Assembly: GCA_030824115.1 (NCBI GenBank)
Contig: JAVBYI010000006.1
Location: forward strand, 1 to 64,000
DNA: 64,000 nucleotides
From: Rhodocyclaceae bacterium
GTDB lineage: Bacteria > Pseudomonadota > Gammaproteobacteria > Burkholderiales > Rhodocyclaceae
Reading direction: 5' to 3'
Below the pieces are notes generated by a model. The model made no database searches. It was not told the origin of the DNA and worked only from the letters and a program-made list of their open reading frames with translations. Positions 19,627-28,897 of the stretch are shown one piece after another. Both the position numbers and the translations under genes were made by a program. Position 1 is the first letter of the stretch. Every line of letters begins with the position of its first letter.

Positions 19627-19932
19627 ATGCGAATCATTGCCGTCAGCCAGTTGCGCGCCTTTTGGGAGAACAACCAAGACGCCGAGCAGCCGTTGAAATC
19701 GTGGGTGGATGAAGTAAAGAAAGCGACATGGCGCCAGCCTGCGGATATCAAGGATCAGTACCGCAGCGCCAGCGTCCTGAAGAACCGCCGTATCGTCTTC
19801 AACATCAAGGGCAATGACTATCGTCTGGTGGTCTCGGTGGCCTACCGCTTCCAGGCCGTGTATGTGAAGTTCGTCGGCACCCATGTCGAATACGATGGGA
19901 TTGATGCCGAAACCGTTGAGATGGAGCACTGA
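19627..19932 (+). CDS. higB: HigB-type toxin (mRNA interferase)
   Basis: A 101-residue RelE-superfamily toxin of the HigB_toxin family, which cleaves mRNA on the ribosome. The block SASVLKNRRIVFNIKGNDYRLVV contains the basic residues of the active cleft, and YVKFVGTHVEYDGID is the conserved C-terminal strand. Toxin before antitoxin is the usual hig order. Only one base separates its stop from the antitoxin start. The palindrome at 19598-19616 lies in the promoter. The pair sits next to an AT-richer gene and a repeat copy, suggesting an acquired island. Confidence 0.93.
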   Translation: MRIIAVSQLRAFWENNQDAEQPLKSWVDEVKKATWRQPADIKDQYRSASVLKNRRIVFNIKGNDYRLVVSVAYRFQAVYVKFVGTHVEYDGIDAETVEMEH

Positions 19933-19933
19933 C

Positions 19934-20314
19934 ATGGAAATTCGTCCGATTCACACCCAAGCCGACTACCAGTCCGCATTGCGCGAAGTGTCGGCGTATT
20001 TCGACAACGAACCGGAACCCGGCACGCCGGACGGGGATCGCTTCGAAGTGCTGCTAACCCTGGTTGAGGCGTATGAGGCCAAGCACTTCCCGATCGACTT
20101 GCCCGATCCGGTGGAGGCCATCAAGTTCCGCATGGAGCAAGGTGGCCTGACACCGAAGGATCTAGTGCCGGCCATCGGCCGCCTGAACCGGGTCTACGAA
20201 ATCCTCGCCCGCAAGCGTCCGCTGACGCTCAACATGATCTGGCGGCTGCATGAGAAATTCGGCATTCCCGCCGAAAGCCTGATTCGTCCGAGCAAGTTGT
20301 CAGCAGCGGCTTGA
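19934..20314 (+). CDS. higA: HigA-type antitoxin with C-terminal HTH
   Basis: A 126-residue antitoxin. The N-terminal part (HTQADYQSALREVSAYFDNE) is the toxin-binding region of the COG5499 family. The C-terminal helix-turn-helix spans MEQGGLTPKDLVPAIGRLNR to WRLHEKFGIPAESLI and should bind the upstream palindrome. The ATG at 19934 follows the higB stop by one base. It neutralises HigB and represses the operon. Confidence 0.93.
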   Translation: MEIRPIHTQADYQSALREVSAYFDNEPEPGTPDGDRFEVLLTLVEAYEAKHFPIDLPDPVEAIKFRMEQGGLTPKDLVPAIGRLNRVYEILARKRPLTLNMIWRLHEKFGIPAESLIRPSKLSAAA

Positions 20315-20504
20315 CCTAAAGAAGTCGCCTATCCGAGCGGCTTGTCCATTCTGAAACCTGCCGGACGGTCATTTCACACAATTCGGCCTGAGCGGAAGAT
20401 CAACTCTTCGCAACTGAACGCGAACTACCGACCCTGAGCGGACCTTTGGCAGGATAACAGCCGACATTCAGCGGTCTCGATTCCGCACTTGCCTGCTTGT
20501 TTGG

Positions 20505-21035
20505 TCACGTCGGTCCATCATTTCCAGGAGGCTTCGTCGGTTCCTCTGCAGCTACCACATTCCCATCTTTATCAAATTTCCAAGGTGGATTAGTAACACC
20601 TGGCCAGCCATGCAGAAAAATAAAAAAAGCAATTAAAGAGGAAAGGATGAAAGCGATTCCGGTTAGCGTTGAGAATGAAAACGAGAAATAGCCCGTTGAT
20701 ATCAGAGAAAACAATGTCCCGAGCAACCTTAAGATGCTAATTGCGCCACCCGCCTTCGAAAAGGCATAAGTATCGGTTTTTGAGAATCCGGTTAGCATGA
20801 GGCCGAAAACCAAAAATGGCAGGGCTACAAAAGACCAAAAGACAGCCCATGATTCACTTGCTACAAGTCGTTCGTGAGTGGAATACGCAATCAATATTGC
20901 CATTTGCCAAGCGACTAGCCCGCCAAACGTAATCTCGGATAGATAGTTATGGAACCGATCCGTATCTTTCTTGCGGCCAGCCCTGAACTTCTCATACCAA
21001 TTATCTGTTGGCTTTTCTTGCTGGCTTTCATCCAT
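20505..21035 (-). CDS. Hypothetical multi-pass membrane protein, AT-rich
   Basis: A 176-residue protein of no family I recognise. It has a polar N-terminus (NWYEKFRAGRKKDTDRFHNY) and four hydrophobic segments at roughly residues 40-60, 70-90, 105-125 and 128-148. The cytoplasmic tail is Pro/Lys/Asp-rich. The ATG at 21035 has AAGGA about eight bases upstream; an earlier in-frame start at 21092 is possible. Base composition is clearly lower in GC than its neighbours, and with the adjacent HigBA pair this suggests horizontal acquisition. The 190 bp between higA and this gene hold nothing recognisable. Confidence 0.6.
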   Translation of the reverse strand: MDESQQEKPTDNWYEKFRAGRKKDTDRFHNYLSEITFGGLVAWQMAILIAYSTHERLVASESWAVFWSFVALPFLVFGLMLTGFSKTDTYAFSKAGGAISILRLLGTLFSLISTGYFSFSFSTLTGIAFILSSLIAFFIFLHGWPGVTNPPWKFDKDGNVVAAEEPTKPPGNDGPT

Positions 21036-21172
21036 TCGAAGTGTCCTTGCGATATCGGTCTTGTCGCTTTTGATTGTACTAACGTCGCGCATGCGATTGC
21101 CATCTTCAAGAACGGCGGCTCTAAGCCAATGTGCTGAGAGGCTGTAATGGGCCGGTAGCCGCTATTTGAAAT

Positions 21173-21192
21173 GTCGGCGCTGGCAGGACGGC
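21173..21192 (+). repeat. Dispersed 20-bp repeat, consensus copy
   Basis: Exact GTCGGCGCTGGCAGGACGGC preceded by GAAAT, in the 296-bp gap between the AT-rich membrane gene and tex. It is antisense to both neighbours. The rest of the gap holds no gene that I can support. Confidence 0.9.
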
Positions 21193-21331
21193 TTCGGCCG
21201 AATAGAAGCCGTGTGTCAAAAAATCCGAATGGCAGCACCCAAGCTGCATGCTTGCCATTGGCCCTTCGGCATCCAACCCTACATTACACACAACGGACCG
21301 CTGGGTTTCCCTGCCGTGCAATCAGGTTTGT

Positions 21332-23653
21332 TCAGCGCTTCAGCTTCGCAAATGCTGCCGCCATGGCACCACCGGCCGCTTCGGGCTGGCGTTGCTGCTG
21401 GTGACGCTGGATGTCTCTTGGACTTGCCGTCCCGCCAGCGCCGACTTTTTCGGTTTTCTTGACCTCGTCGCTCAGGCGCATGGTCAGCGCGATGCGCTTG
21501 CGCGGCACATCCACCTCCAGCACTTTGACCTTCACCACGTCACCGGCCTTGACCACGCTGTGCGGGTCTTTGACGAAGGTGTTGGAGAGCGCCGAGATAT
21601 GCACCAGACCATCCTGATGCACGCCGATATCGACGAAGGCGCCGAAGTTGGTGACGTTGGTGATGACGCCTTCGAGCTGCATGCCGGGTTCGAGGTCTTT
21701 CAAATCCTCGACGCCCTCACGGAAGGTGGCGGCCTTGAATTCGGGGCGCGGGTCGCGGCCGGGTTTTTCGAGTTCCTTGAGGATGTCCTGCACCGTCGGC
21801 AGGCCGAAGCGCTCATCGGTGTACTTCTCGGCTTTCAGCGATTTGACCACCCGGCTGTCGCCGATGATCTCCTTCACGCTTTTCTTGATGTCGGCGAGGA
21901 TGCGTTCGACCACCGGGTAGGCTTCGGGGTGCACGGCCGATGCATCGAGCGGGTTTTCACTGCCATTCACGCGCAGAAAGCCGGCCGCCTGCTCGAAGGT
22001 CTTGTCGCCAAGGCGCGGCACTTTAAGCAGCGCAGCGCGCGAGGGAAAGGCACCGTTGCTGTCGCGATAGCTGACGATATTGGCGGCCAGCGTCGAGTTC
22101 AACCCCGAGATGCGCGCCAGCAGCGCCGCCGACGCAGTATTCACATCGACGCCGACCGAGTTCACGCAATCCTCGACCACGGCATCGAGGCTCTTCGCCA
22201 GTTTCGATTGATTGACATCGTGCTGGTATTGACCGACGCCGATGCTCTTCGGATCGATCTTCACCAGCTCGGCGAGCGGGTCTTGCAGACGACGGGCAAT
22301 CGACACGGCACCGCGCAGGGAAACGTCCAGCGTGGGAAACTCACGCGCCGCCAGTTCCGACGCCGAATACACCGAGGCGCCGGCTTCGGAAACCACGATC
22401 TTGGTCAGCTTCAATTCCGGATAACGCTTCATCAGATCGCCGGCCAACTTGTCGGTCTCGCGACTGGCAGTACCGTTGCCAATGGCGATCAGGTCGGCAT
22501 GATGCTTCTGCGCCAGCTGGCGCAGCGCGGCGATGCTTACCTCCCAGTCGCGGCGTGGTTCGTGCGGGTAGATGGTGTCGGTATCGAGCAGTTTGCCGGT
22601 GGCATCGACGACCGCCACTTTCACGCCGGTACGGATGCCGGGGTCAAGGCCGATCACCGTCTTCGGGCCGGCCGGCGCGGCCAGCAGCAGGTCGTGCAGG
22701 TTGCGCGCGAAGACGTGAATCGCCTCGACTTCGGCACGTTCACGCAATGCGCCCATCAGTTCCGTTTCGAGATGCAGCGAGAGCTTCACCAGCCAGGTCC
22801 AGCGGGCCGTTTCGTTGAGCCACTTGTCGGCGGGTCGGCCTTTGTCTTCGATGCCGACATGGCGCGCGACCATGCTGATGCACGGCGACGCGCCGGGTGG
22901 GTCGGCCAGCTCGGGATCGGTCTTCAGCGCCACGCGCAACACATCCTCGTTGCGGCCACGGAACATCGCCAGCGCACGGTGTGAAGGCACCTGCTTCAGC
23001 GGTTCGCTGAACTCGAACCAGTCGCGGAATTTCGCCCCGGCCTCTTCCTTGCCCGCGACTACGGTCGACACGATGATCGCGTGCTCGTTGAGGTAGTTGC
23101 GCAGCTTGGCCAATAGTCCCGCATCTTCGGCGAAACGCTCCATGAGAATCTGGCGCGCACCGTCGAGCGCGGCCTTGACGTCGGGCACATGCAGCTCAGG
23201 CGGCTCCTTGTCGGGATGAACGAACTTGGACGCTTCCTCTTCCGGGTTCAGCGTCGGGTCGTCATACAGTGCGTCGGCCAGCGGCTCCAGCCCCGCCTCG
23301 CGGGCGATCTGTGCCTTGGTGCGGCGCTTCTGCTTGTAGGGCAGATACAGATCTTCGAGGCGCTGCTTGGTTTCGGCGGCTTCGACGTCGGCACGCAGTT
23401 CCGGCGTCAGCTTGCCCTGCTCGTCAATGCTGGCGATGATCGCGGCACGCCGGTCTTCCAGTTCGCGCAGGTAGCCGAGACGCTCTTCGAGGTTTCGCAA
23501 CTGCGTATCGTCGAGGTTGCCGGTCACCTCTTTGCGATAACGGGAGATGAAGGGTACGGTGGACCCGTCGTCAAGCAACTGGACGGCAGCCGCCACCTGA
23601 TTGGGGTGAACGCCGAGTTCGGTGGCAATACGGGATTCGATGGAAGGCAGCAT
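21332..23653 (-). CDS. tex: Tex family RNA-binding transcription accessory protein
   Basis: A 773-residue Spt6-like protein involved in transcription and RNA metabolism. Order of domains: N-terminal HTH-like region ([20 protein letters not shown]), YqgF/RNase-H-like core ([20 protein letters not shown]), helix-hairpin-helix repeats ([20 protein letters not shown]) and a C-terminal S1 domain ([20 protein letters not shown]). I chose the ATG at 23653 to start at [10 protein letters not shown], the usual family beginning. After the S1 domain the non-conserved tail contains [12 protein letters not shown], encoded by a sense copy of the dispersed repeat at 21426-21445. Confidence 0.96.
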   Translation of the reverse strand: MLPSIESRIATELGVHPNQVAAAVQLLDDGSTVPFISRYRKEVTGNLDDTQLRNLEERLGYLRELEDRRAAIIASIDEQGKLTPELRADVEAAETKQRLEDLYLPYKQKRRTKAQIAREAGLEPLADALYDDPTLNPEEEASKFVHPDKEPPELHVPDVKAALDGARQILMERFAEDAGLLAKLRNYLNEHAIIVSTVVAGKEEAGAKFRDWFEFSEPLKQVPSHRALAMFRGRNEDVLRVALKTDPELADPPGASPCISMVARHVGIEDKGRPADKWLNETARWTWLVKLSLHLETELMGALRERAEVEAIHVFARNLHDLLLAAPAGPKTVIGLDPGIRTGVKVAVVDATGKLLDTDTIYPHEPRRDWEVSIAALRQLAQKHHADLIAIGNGTASRETDKLAGDLMKRYPELKLTKIVVSEAGASVYSASELAAREFPTLDVSLRGAVSIARRLQDPLAELVKIDPKSIGVGQYQHDVNQSKLAKSLDAVVEDCVNSVGVDVNTASAALLARISGLNSTLAANIVSYRDSNGAFPSRAALLKVPRLGDKTFEQAAGFLRVNGSENPLDASAVHPEAYPVVERILADIKKSVKEIIGDSRVVKSLKAEKYTDERFGLPTVQDILKELEKPGRDPRPEFKAATFREGVEDLKDLEPGMQLEGVITNVTNFGAFVDIGVHQDGLVHISALSNTFVKDPHSVVKAGDVVKVKVLEVDVPRKRIALTMRLSDEVKKTEKVGAGGTASPRDIQRHQQQRQPEAAGGAMAAAFAKLKR
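21426..21445 (-). repeat. Dispersed 20-bp repeat inside tex tail
   Basis: Minus strand reads GTCGGCGCTGGCGGGACGGC preceded by AAAAA, one mismatch to consensus. It is in the 3' coding part of tex after the S1 domain and is translated as VGAGGTA. Confidence 0.88.
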
Positions 23654-23732
23654 GAGTGGCAGGTGAAAAAGAAAGGCGCGCACACTACCCGAAGCGCCGG
23701 GCGGGCGCAATCGTGGTTTCAATGACAGCGGG

Positions 23733-26579
23733 TCAGAAATCGCCGCGTAATTCTTTCAGCAAGGTCTGGGCCGCCTTGAAATCGAACTGGCGAATCTGCG
23801 CCAGCAGTGCATCGCAGCGCGTCCCGAAGGCGGCACGCAAGCTGGGCGCATGCGTCTGGATCAGCGTTGCGGCGGTGAAATCGCCATCGACCAGACGCGC
23901 TTCGAGCTGATCGAGAATTTCCCGCAGAACCTCCGGCGAAGGCATCTCGCCCACCGGCTCGGCAAAAGTCGGCGCTGGCAGGACGGCTGCCAGCGCCATG
24001 AATTCATGGCGCAAGGCTTCCAGATCGGCACGGACAGTCATCTCCACGCCCGGGGCATGGTCGCGCAGCGCGTACTCCACCCGCCTGGCAATCTCTGCCA
24101 GCGCGTCGGCACCCAGCGTCGCCGCTGCGCCCTTCAGACTGTGTGCCTGGCGCACCGCATCGGTCAGCGCATCCTTCTCAATGTTTTCGATGATCAGGGT
24201 GGTGTCATCCACATGCCCGGCAATAAAACGCCGCAACAAATCGAGGTAGCGATCAGTCTTGCCGCGTACCACCGCCAGGCCACGCGAAACATTCAAACCG
24301 GGATAGCCGGTCAAACGATTCAGCAAGGCCTGATTGGTTGCCTCTGCCCCCAAGTCCTCCGGCGCCGGTACCGGCGGTGCGGGAATGGGCCGCTGGTCAT
24401 CCGTGCTGGCGTCGGGCGACTTTTCCGGCAGCCACTTGAGCAAGGTGCCATACAGAGCATCCGGCTCAACCGGCTTGGGAATGAAATCGTTCATGCCTGC
24501 CCGCTCGCAGGCCTGTCGATCCTCATCGAAGGCATTCGCCGTCATCGCGAGAATCGCAATCTTGCCGCCGCCTGGCAGGTTACGAATGACCTGCGTCGCC
24601 TCCAGACCATCGAGCCGTGGCATTTGCACATCCATCAGAATGACGTCGTAGCGATGCTGCTTCACCTTGTCGAGCGCTTCCTGGCCGTCCATTGCGGTAT
24701 CGACTGCCAACCCGACACCATGCAGGAGTTCAAGCGCCACCTCACGATTGATCGGATTGTCTTCGGCCAGCAACAAGCGGTAGGCGCCACTGCGGGAACG
24801 CAAGGCCTGCTCGGCGGCCGCCGTCTCCGGCGCTGTCTCCTGCGGCAAAATGCCGTGCCCCAGTTGCAGGCGCGCGGTGAACCAGAAGGTGCTGCCCTGG
24901 CCCGCCGTGCTTTCGGCACCGACTTCGCCGCCCATCAACTCGGCGATACGCCGGGTGATGACCAGACCCAGCCCGGTACCGCCATAGCGGCGTGTCGTCG
25001 ACGTATCGACCTGTTCAAAGGCATGAAACAGGCGCGCCAGTTTTTCCGGCGGGACACCGATCCCTTCGTCACCGACCTCGAAACGCACCAGCAGCCCTGC
25101 CTCATCCTGGGCAAGCAGCCGTGCCGCCAACCGAATTGTGCCGCGCTTGCTGAACTTGACCGCATTGCCCGCCAGATTGAGCAGTGCCTGACGCAAGCGG
25201 GTGGCATCGCCGCGCAGCCAGGCCGGCACGCTGTCGTCATCCACCATGATCGTCAGCCCCTTGCTCTGGGCCTCGTCGGCGATCAGCGAGCGCACATGAT
25301 CGAGCACCGAGGACAAGGCAAAGTCCCGCTGTTCCAGTTCGAGCTTGCCCGCCTCGATCTTCGAGATATCGAGAATGTCGTTGATCACCGAGAGCAGATG
25401 GCGCCCTGCCGCCTCGATCTTGTCAAGCCGTTCCTGCTGCTCGTGCGTCGCTCCGCTGCGCATCAGATGCGACAGCCCGAGGATCGCGTTCATCGGTGTA
25501 CGAATCTCGTGCGACATATTGGCGAGAAACATGCTCTTGGCGTGGTTGGCCGCTTCGGCCGCATCGCGCGCCCGGGCCAATTCGTGCGTGCGCTTCACCA
25601 CCAGGCCCTCAAGATCTTCCCGATAGCTGGCCAGTTCCCGATCACTGCGCTTGCGCTCGGTGATGTCGCGATTGGTCGCCCGGCGACCGAGATGCGTACC
25701 GTCCTCGCGCCGTACCGTATGGCAGATATGCTCGATCCAGCGTTCCTCGCCACTGCGGGTAAGAATGCGGAACTCCAGGCAAGTGCTGTCGGTAACGGTC
25801 AGCACATCGATATCCGTGAAATGCCTGGTGACTTGCGCGCGATCGTCGGGATGAATGATGCGCCCCATCAACGCTGGGTCGGCAATAAATTCTTCGGCCT
25901 TGTAGCCGGCAATCCGTTCACAGGCGGGCGACACATAGCGATAGGTACCCTCGGGGCCGACCCAGACTTCCCAGTCGTAGGTGAAGTCGGCGAAGGTGCG
26001 ATATTTCTCTTCGGCCTCGCGCAGCGCCTCCTGATCACGATGACGCAGAATATTTTTTACTTCATTGTTGAGGATCAGCGCGGTATGGGAGAAAAACAGC
26101 GGCAGATAGCTGCGAAGCGACGAGCCGATGATATGCACGTTTTCAAGCTTGATGACGCCCACCAACTCATCGCCGGCCAGCAAGGGGAAAGCCCAGGTCC
26201 AGGCGCCCGGAATTACGCCATCGCGGAGCAATGCCTCCTCGGAATCAATCGCCACCTCGACAAATTTGCGCGTCTCGACAGCCTGCCGGGCAAGCGGATC
26301 ATCCACCTCGGTCACCACCCGCTCGGGTGAGAGAAACTCCTTGTAACGAACCTGATCCCCCACCCAGTACCAGAGCCGGATATTCGTTCCACCGATGGTC
26401 TCGACAATGCTGTGGAGCATGCCAGCGATCATCGATTCCAGACCGGGGAGCGGGTTGAGCTGCTCGGTCAGGGTGACAATCAGCTGCAGATAAGACTTCT
26501 CCTCCGCCAGGCGCTTGTTGCGCTTGCGCAGGGAGGCCAGTTCGTCCGTCAGGGAGGTCAGATCGGCAGGGTCGTTCAA
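23733..26579 (-). CDS. Soluble hybrid histidine kinase (GAF-PAS-HisKA-HATPase-REC-Hpt)
   Basis: A 948-residue phosphorelay protein with no membrane segment. Order: N-terminal coiled coil ([18 protein letters not shown]), GAF-like domain (about 40-175), PAS (190-310), HisKA with His357 in [11 protein letters not shown], HATPase with GGTGLGLV, receiver with Asp650, and Hpt with His813 in QAHSLKG. It is the last gene of the corrinoid operon, one base after DUF1638. The TTG at 26579 is the only start compatible with that spacing, so start confidence is moderate. Being soluble, it should sense an internal state, possibly of the corrinoid system. A repeat copy lies in the linker after the Hpt domain. 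Confidence 0.88.
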   Translation of the reverse strand: MNDPADLTSLTDELASLRKRNKRLAEEKSYLQLIVTLTEQLNPLPGLESMIAGMLHSIVETIGGTNIRLWYWVGDQVRYKEFLSPERVVTEVDDPLARQAVETRKFVEVAIDSEEALLRDGVIPGAWTWAFPLLAGDELVGVIKLENVHIIGSSLRSYLPLFFSHTALILNNEVKNILRHRDQEALREAEEKYRTFADFTYDWEVWVGPEGTYRYVSPACERIAGYKAEEFIADPALMGRIIHPDDRAQVTRHFTDIDVLTVTDSTCLEFRILTRSGEERWIEHICHTVRREDGTHLGRRATNRDITERKRSDRELASYREDLEGLVVKRTHELARARDAAEAANHAKSMFLANMSHEIRTPMNAILGLSHLMRSGATHEQQERLDKIEAAGRHLLSVINDILDISKIEAGKLELEQRDFALSSVLDHVRSLIADEAQSKGLTIMVDDDSVPAWLRGDATRLRQALLNLAGNAVKFSKRGTIRLAARLLAQDEAGLLVRFEVGDEGIGVPPEKLARLFHAFEQVDTSTTRRYGGTGLGLVITRRIAELMGGEVGAESTAGQGSTFWFTARLQLGHGILPQETAPETAAAEQALRSRSGAYRLLLAEDNPINREVALELLHGVGLAVDTAMDGQEALDKVKQHRYDVILMDVQMPRLDGLEATQVIRNLPGGGKIAILAMTANAFDEDRQACERAGMNDFIPKPVEPDALYGTLLKWLPEKSPDASTDDQRPIPAPPVPAPEDLGAEATNQALLNRLTGYPGLNVSRGLAVVRGKTDRYLDLLRRFIAGHVDDTTLIIENIEKDALTDAVRQAHSLKGAAATLGADALAEIARRVEYALRDHAPGVEMTVRADLEALRHEFMALAAVLPAPTFAEPVGEMPSPEVLREILDQLEARLVDGDFTAATLIQTHAPSLRAAFGTRCDALLAQIRQFDFKAAQTLLKELRGDF
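23968..23987 (+). repeat. Dispersed 20-bp repeat in kinase, antisense
   Basis: Exact GTCGGCGCTGGCAGGACGGC preceded by CAAAA. It is antisense to the hybrid kinase, where it encodes VLPAPTFA in the linker after the Hpt domain, a low-conservation position. Confidence 0.9.
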
Positions 26580-26580
26580 C

Positions 26581-27177
26581 TTAATCAGCTTTCTGTTGCT
26601 CGCGCTCGGCAATCGACTCGGCCAGTACGGTTTCCAGATGCGACAAGTCGACATCCAGCCATTCCAGCGGCAAATCAACAAAGCGCGCAGCCGCCTCGGC
26701 CGCCGCCGTGAAATCCGTGGTGCACGGGGTGCGGATGGCGATCATTTTCTTGTGACTGCCGTGAAAAATCTCGCGCACCACGGCAAGGTTGCTGCCAAAG
26801 CATTCGGTAATCATCGGCTCCCAGGTCAGCGCCCAGTCCTCCAGGAGAAAATAGGCGCCCAGGCTGAGTTCCTCCATGAATTTCTCGTAACCGGTCAGCA
26901 TGACGATGCAGTTCTGCCCGTGCGTGCGGCAAGTGTGATGCTTTTCGAGCAACTGATCCATGCGCGGGTGGCAGGCGCCGTAGAAAACAATGGTGCGCTT
27001 GCCCGCCGCTTCCTCATGCTTCAAGCCAGTGTCGAGTTCCTTGTGCAACTGGTCGAAATAGTTATGCAGGGCCGAGTGCAGCCAGTGCGTCTCAATCTGC
27101 CAGCCGTTCTTCTGGATGAGATAGTCGACTTCCTTGTGGAGGATGCCGCAACCAACCAGGGAAATGGGCGCAGTCAT
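26581..27177 (-). CDS. DUF1638 family protein
   Basis: A 198-residue cytoplasmic protein matching DUF1638, a family seen beside corrinoid methyltransferase genes in methanogens and bacteria. Conserved-looking Cys/His blocks are [20 protein letters not shown] (about residues 65-84) and [19 protein letters not shown]-type segment [11 protein letters not shown] follows. These may bind metal. Biochemical role is not known to me. It starts within the last four bases of the uroD-like gene (ATGA overlap) and is followed by the kinase after one base. The tight coupling implies a stoichiometric partner of the methyltransferase-like protein. Confidence 0.85.
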   Translation of the reverse strand: MTAPISLVGCGILHKEVDYLIQKNGWQIETHWLHSALHNYFDQLHKELDTGLKHEEAAGKRTIVFYGACHPRMDQLLEKHHTCRTHGQNCIVMLTGYEKFMEELSLGAYFLLEDWALTWEPMITECFGSNLAVVREIFHGSHKKMIAIRTPCTTDFTAAAEAAARFVDLPLEWLDVDLSHLETVLAESIAEREQQKAD

Positions 27178-28223
27178 GATAAGGCTCCATATTCAAACGC
27201 CGCATCGAGCATCGCCTTGATGTTGGCTTCGGGAATCGCCATCGGCATCACGCCGGTACCGAACAGGAAGTGTCCGCCGGGCTTGCCAATCTCGATCAAA
27301 CGCTTGACCTCGGCACGCGCCTCTTCCGGCGTCCAGTGGATCAGTTTGATATCGTCGATCACGCCGCAGGTTAGGTAGGCAGCGCCGTCCTGCGAGCGCC
27401 GACTTTCGATGATACGCTTCGCTTCGGCCAGATCGGCGAGCGGACTGATGTAGTGGACTGCAATATCCAACTCATCCATCACGGCGGGAATGACTTCATT
27501 GAACGGCGCCATGCCGCAGTAGTAGACGATGTTGTTGATGCCCCCCGGCGCGAGATCGCGCTTCATCCAGGGCATCGAGAAGGACTCGAAGCGTTTCCTG
27601 CCGACAAAATAATGCGTGCCGAAGGGGGTCGAATAGACCAGCACATTCGCCCCCGCCGCACGGTAGGCCGCCACTTCCTGCTGGAAGAACTGCGAACACA
27701 GATCGAGCAGATGATCACGCAGATCGGCCGGGCCGGTCATTAACAATTCCATCCACTTGTCCATGCCCATCAGCAGGGCCGGCATGGTCGTCGACGCCGT
27801 GAGATAGGCGCAGACAGGATGCGTCGCCCCCACTTCTTCACGCAAAATCTTCAGGCAGCTTGCCGTTTCTGCCCAGGCCGGGTGGGTCGTAATGTCAGCC
27901 GGCACCTGCAGCTTGGCAATGTCGTCCCAGGACTTGATGACGAAATCGCCGACATTCGGCGAACCATCCTCCGCATAAAGGATGTTGTCACAGCCGAAAA
28001 ACTCCGCTTCCTTGCCAACGTAGAACAGGCTCCAGACATTGTCGTAGCCGAAGCGCTTATTCATCTTCAACTGGCCTGCCGCGACATGCTCGCCCTTGCG
28101 GTAATACTCGCGCTGGGTCATCCCCAGTTCGCGCGCGCCCTGATCGAGCAGGTTGCAGAAGATCGGGATGCGTGGTGCGGGTGTGCCGTTGGTGGCGGCG
28201 GCCAGAATTTCCAGTGGTGTCAC
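27174..28223 (-). CDS. Uroporphyrinogen-decarboxylase-family methyltransferase-like protein
   Basis: A 349-residue TIM-barrel protein of the UroD/MtaA/CmuA superfamily. Members move methyl groups to or from corrinoid proteins, using a zinc held by an H-x-C pair and a later Cys. Here the corresponding site is VYYCG (Tyr234, Cys236), so the first His is Tyr. The C-terminal block FGTGVMPMAIP has Val325 where methyltransferases usually have Cys. Only one of three ligands therefore remains by my reading alignment. It overlaps the corrinoid protein gene by four bases (ATGA), so a direct functional partnership is still likely. Repeat copy 27384-27403 encodes SRRSQDGA. Confidence 0.85.
   Translation of the reverse strand: MTPLEILAAATNGTPAPRIPIFCNLLDQGARELGMTQREYYRKGEHVAAGQLKMNKRFGYDNVWSLFYVGKEAEFFGCDNILYAEDGSPNVGDFVIKSWDDIAKLQVPADITTHPAWAETASCLKILREEVGATHPVCAYLTASTTMPALLMGMDKWMELLMTGPADLRDHLLDLCSQFFQQEVAAYRAAGANVLVYSTPFGTHYFVGRKRFESFSMPWMKRDLAPGGINNIVYYCGMAPFNEVIPAVMDELDIAVHYISPLADLAEAKRIIESRRSQDGAAYLTCGVIDDIKLIHWTPEEARAEVKRLIEIGKPGGHFLFGTGVMPMAIPEANIKAMLDAAFEYGALS
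27384..27403 (-). repeat. Dispersed 20-bp repeat in uroD-like gene
   Basis: Minus strand GTCGGCGCTCGCAGGACGGC preceded by GAAA, one mismatch. It is in sense orientation and encodes SRRSQDG between two barrel elements. Confidence 0.85.
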
Positions 28224-28888
28224 GATGTTTTCCCCGCCCGAATCAGGTCGACGATCATCTTGCCTGCTGCGATGCCGTCGGCCGCCCAGCCGTCGGCACC
28301 GACGGTCTTGTACAACTCGTTGTCGAAGCGATAGGGCGCCCCGCCGACGACGATCCTGATCTGATGCTCCAGGCCCTGTTCCTTGAGCAAAGCCCGTACC
28401 TTGCGGGCGCCGTTTTCGCCGGTGGCGGTATGCACCATCATCGCCGAAATGGCGATCACATCAGCGCCGTAATGCACGGCCTCAGTGACGAATTTTTCAG
28501 CCGGCACATTCACGCCCAGATCGACCACCTCGACCATCAGCGCCTTGAGACAGCCCATCACAATCCGCTTGCCGAGCGAATGCAGATCGCCCGCCGCCGT
28601 GCCGATCACCACGCGGCCAATGATTTCCGGCGGATGCACAAACTTCGTCAGCATTTTCTCGGTGACTTCGGCGGCAATCTGGGCCGTCATGAAGTGCTGG
28701 GCAAGATTGGCGTCGGGGTCGCGCGTAATGTCGGACATCATCACCTCGACGGCCGGAATCACCACTTTGAAAACCACGTCCTCCGCACTGAGTCCATTCG
28801 CCAGCGCGTTATTCACTACCTCGAAAGCCGCATCCTTGTCGGTCTCAAAAACAGCTTCGTTGTAGTCCCTGATGATGCGGTCCAGCAT
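28220..28888 (-). CDS. Corrinoid (B12-binding) protein, MtaC/MtbC-like
   Basis: A 222-residue methyl-carrier protein. The N-terminal helical cap domain (about 1-88) is followed by a Rossmann-like B12 domain with the D-x-H-x-x-G motif GDLHSLG. His103 should be the lower cobalt ligand. GGAPYRFDN and GADGWAADG match the cobalamin-tail-binding loops. It should shuttle a methyl group between a substrate-specific methyltransferase and an acceptor. The gene is ten bases after the activator gene and overlaps the uroD-like gene. No MtaB, MttB or MtvB-type substrate methyltransferase is present in the window. Confidence 0.93.
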   Translation of the reverse strand: MLDRIIRDYNEAVFETDKDAAFEVVNNALANGLSAEDVVFKVVIPAVEVMMSDITRDPDANLAQHFMTAQIAAEVTEKMLTKFVHPPEIIGRVVIGTAAGDLHSLGKRIVMGCLKALMVEVVDLGVNVPAEKFVTEAVHYGADVIAISAMMVHTATGENGARKVRALLKEQGLEHQIRIVVGGAPYRFDNELYKTVGADGWAADGIAAGKMIVDLIRAGKTS

Positions 28889-28897
28889 GGCACATTC

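Noticed and set aside
21248..22984. 578-codon plus-strand open frame opposite tex
   Set aside because: Tex on the minus strand is intact and conserved throughout; the opposite frame shows no recognisable protein features.
23850..26330. 826-codon plus-strand open frame opposite the hybrid kinase
   Set aside because: It is antisense to a complete multi-domain kinase with all catalytic motifs. Composition is His/Arg/Gln-rich with no domain pattern, as expected from a high-GC shadow frame.
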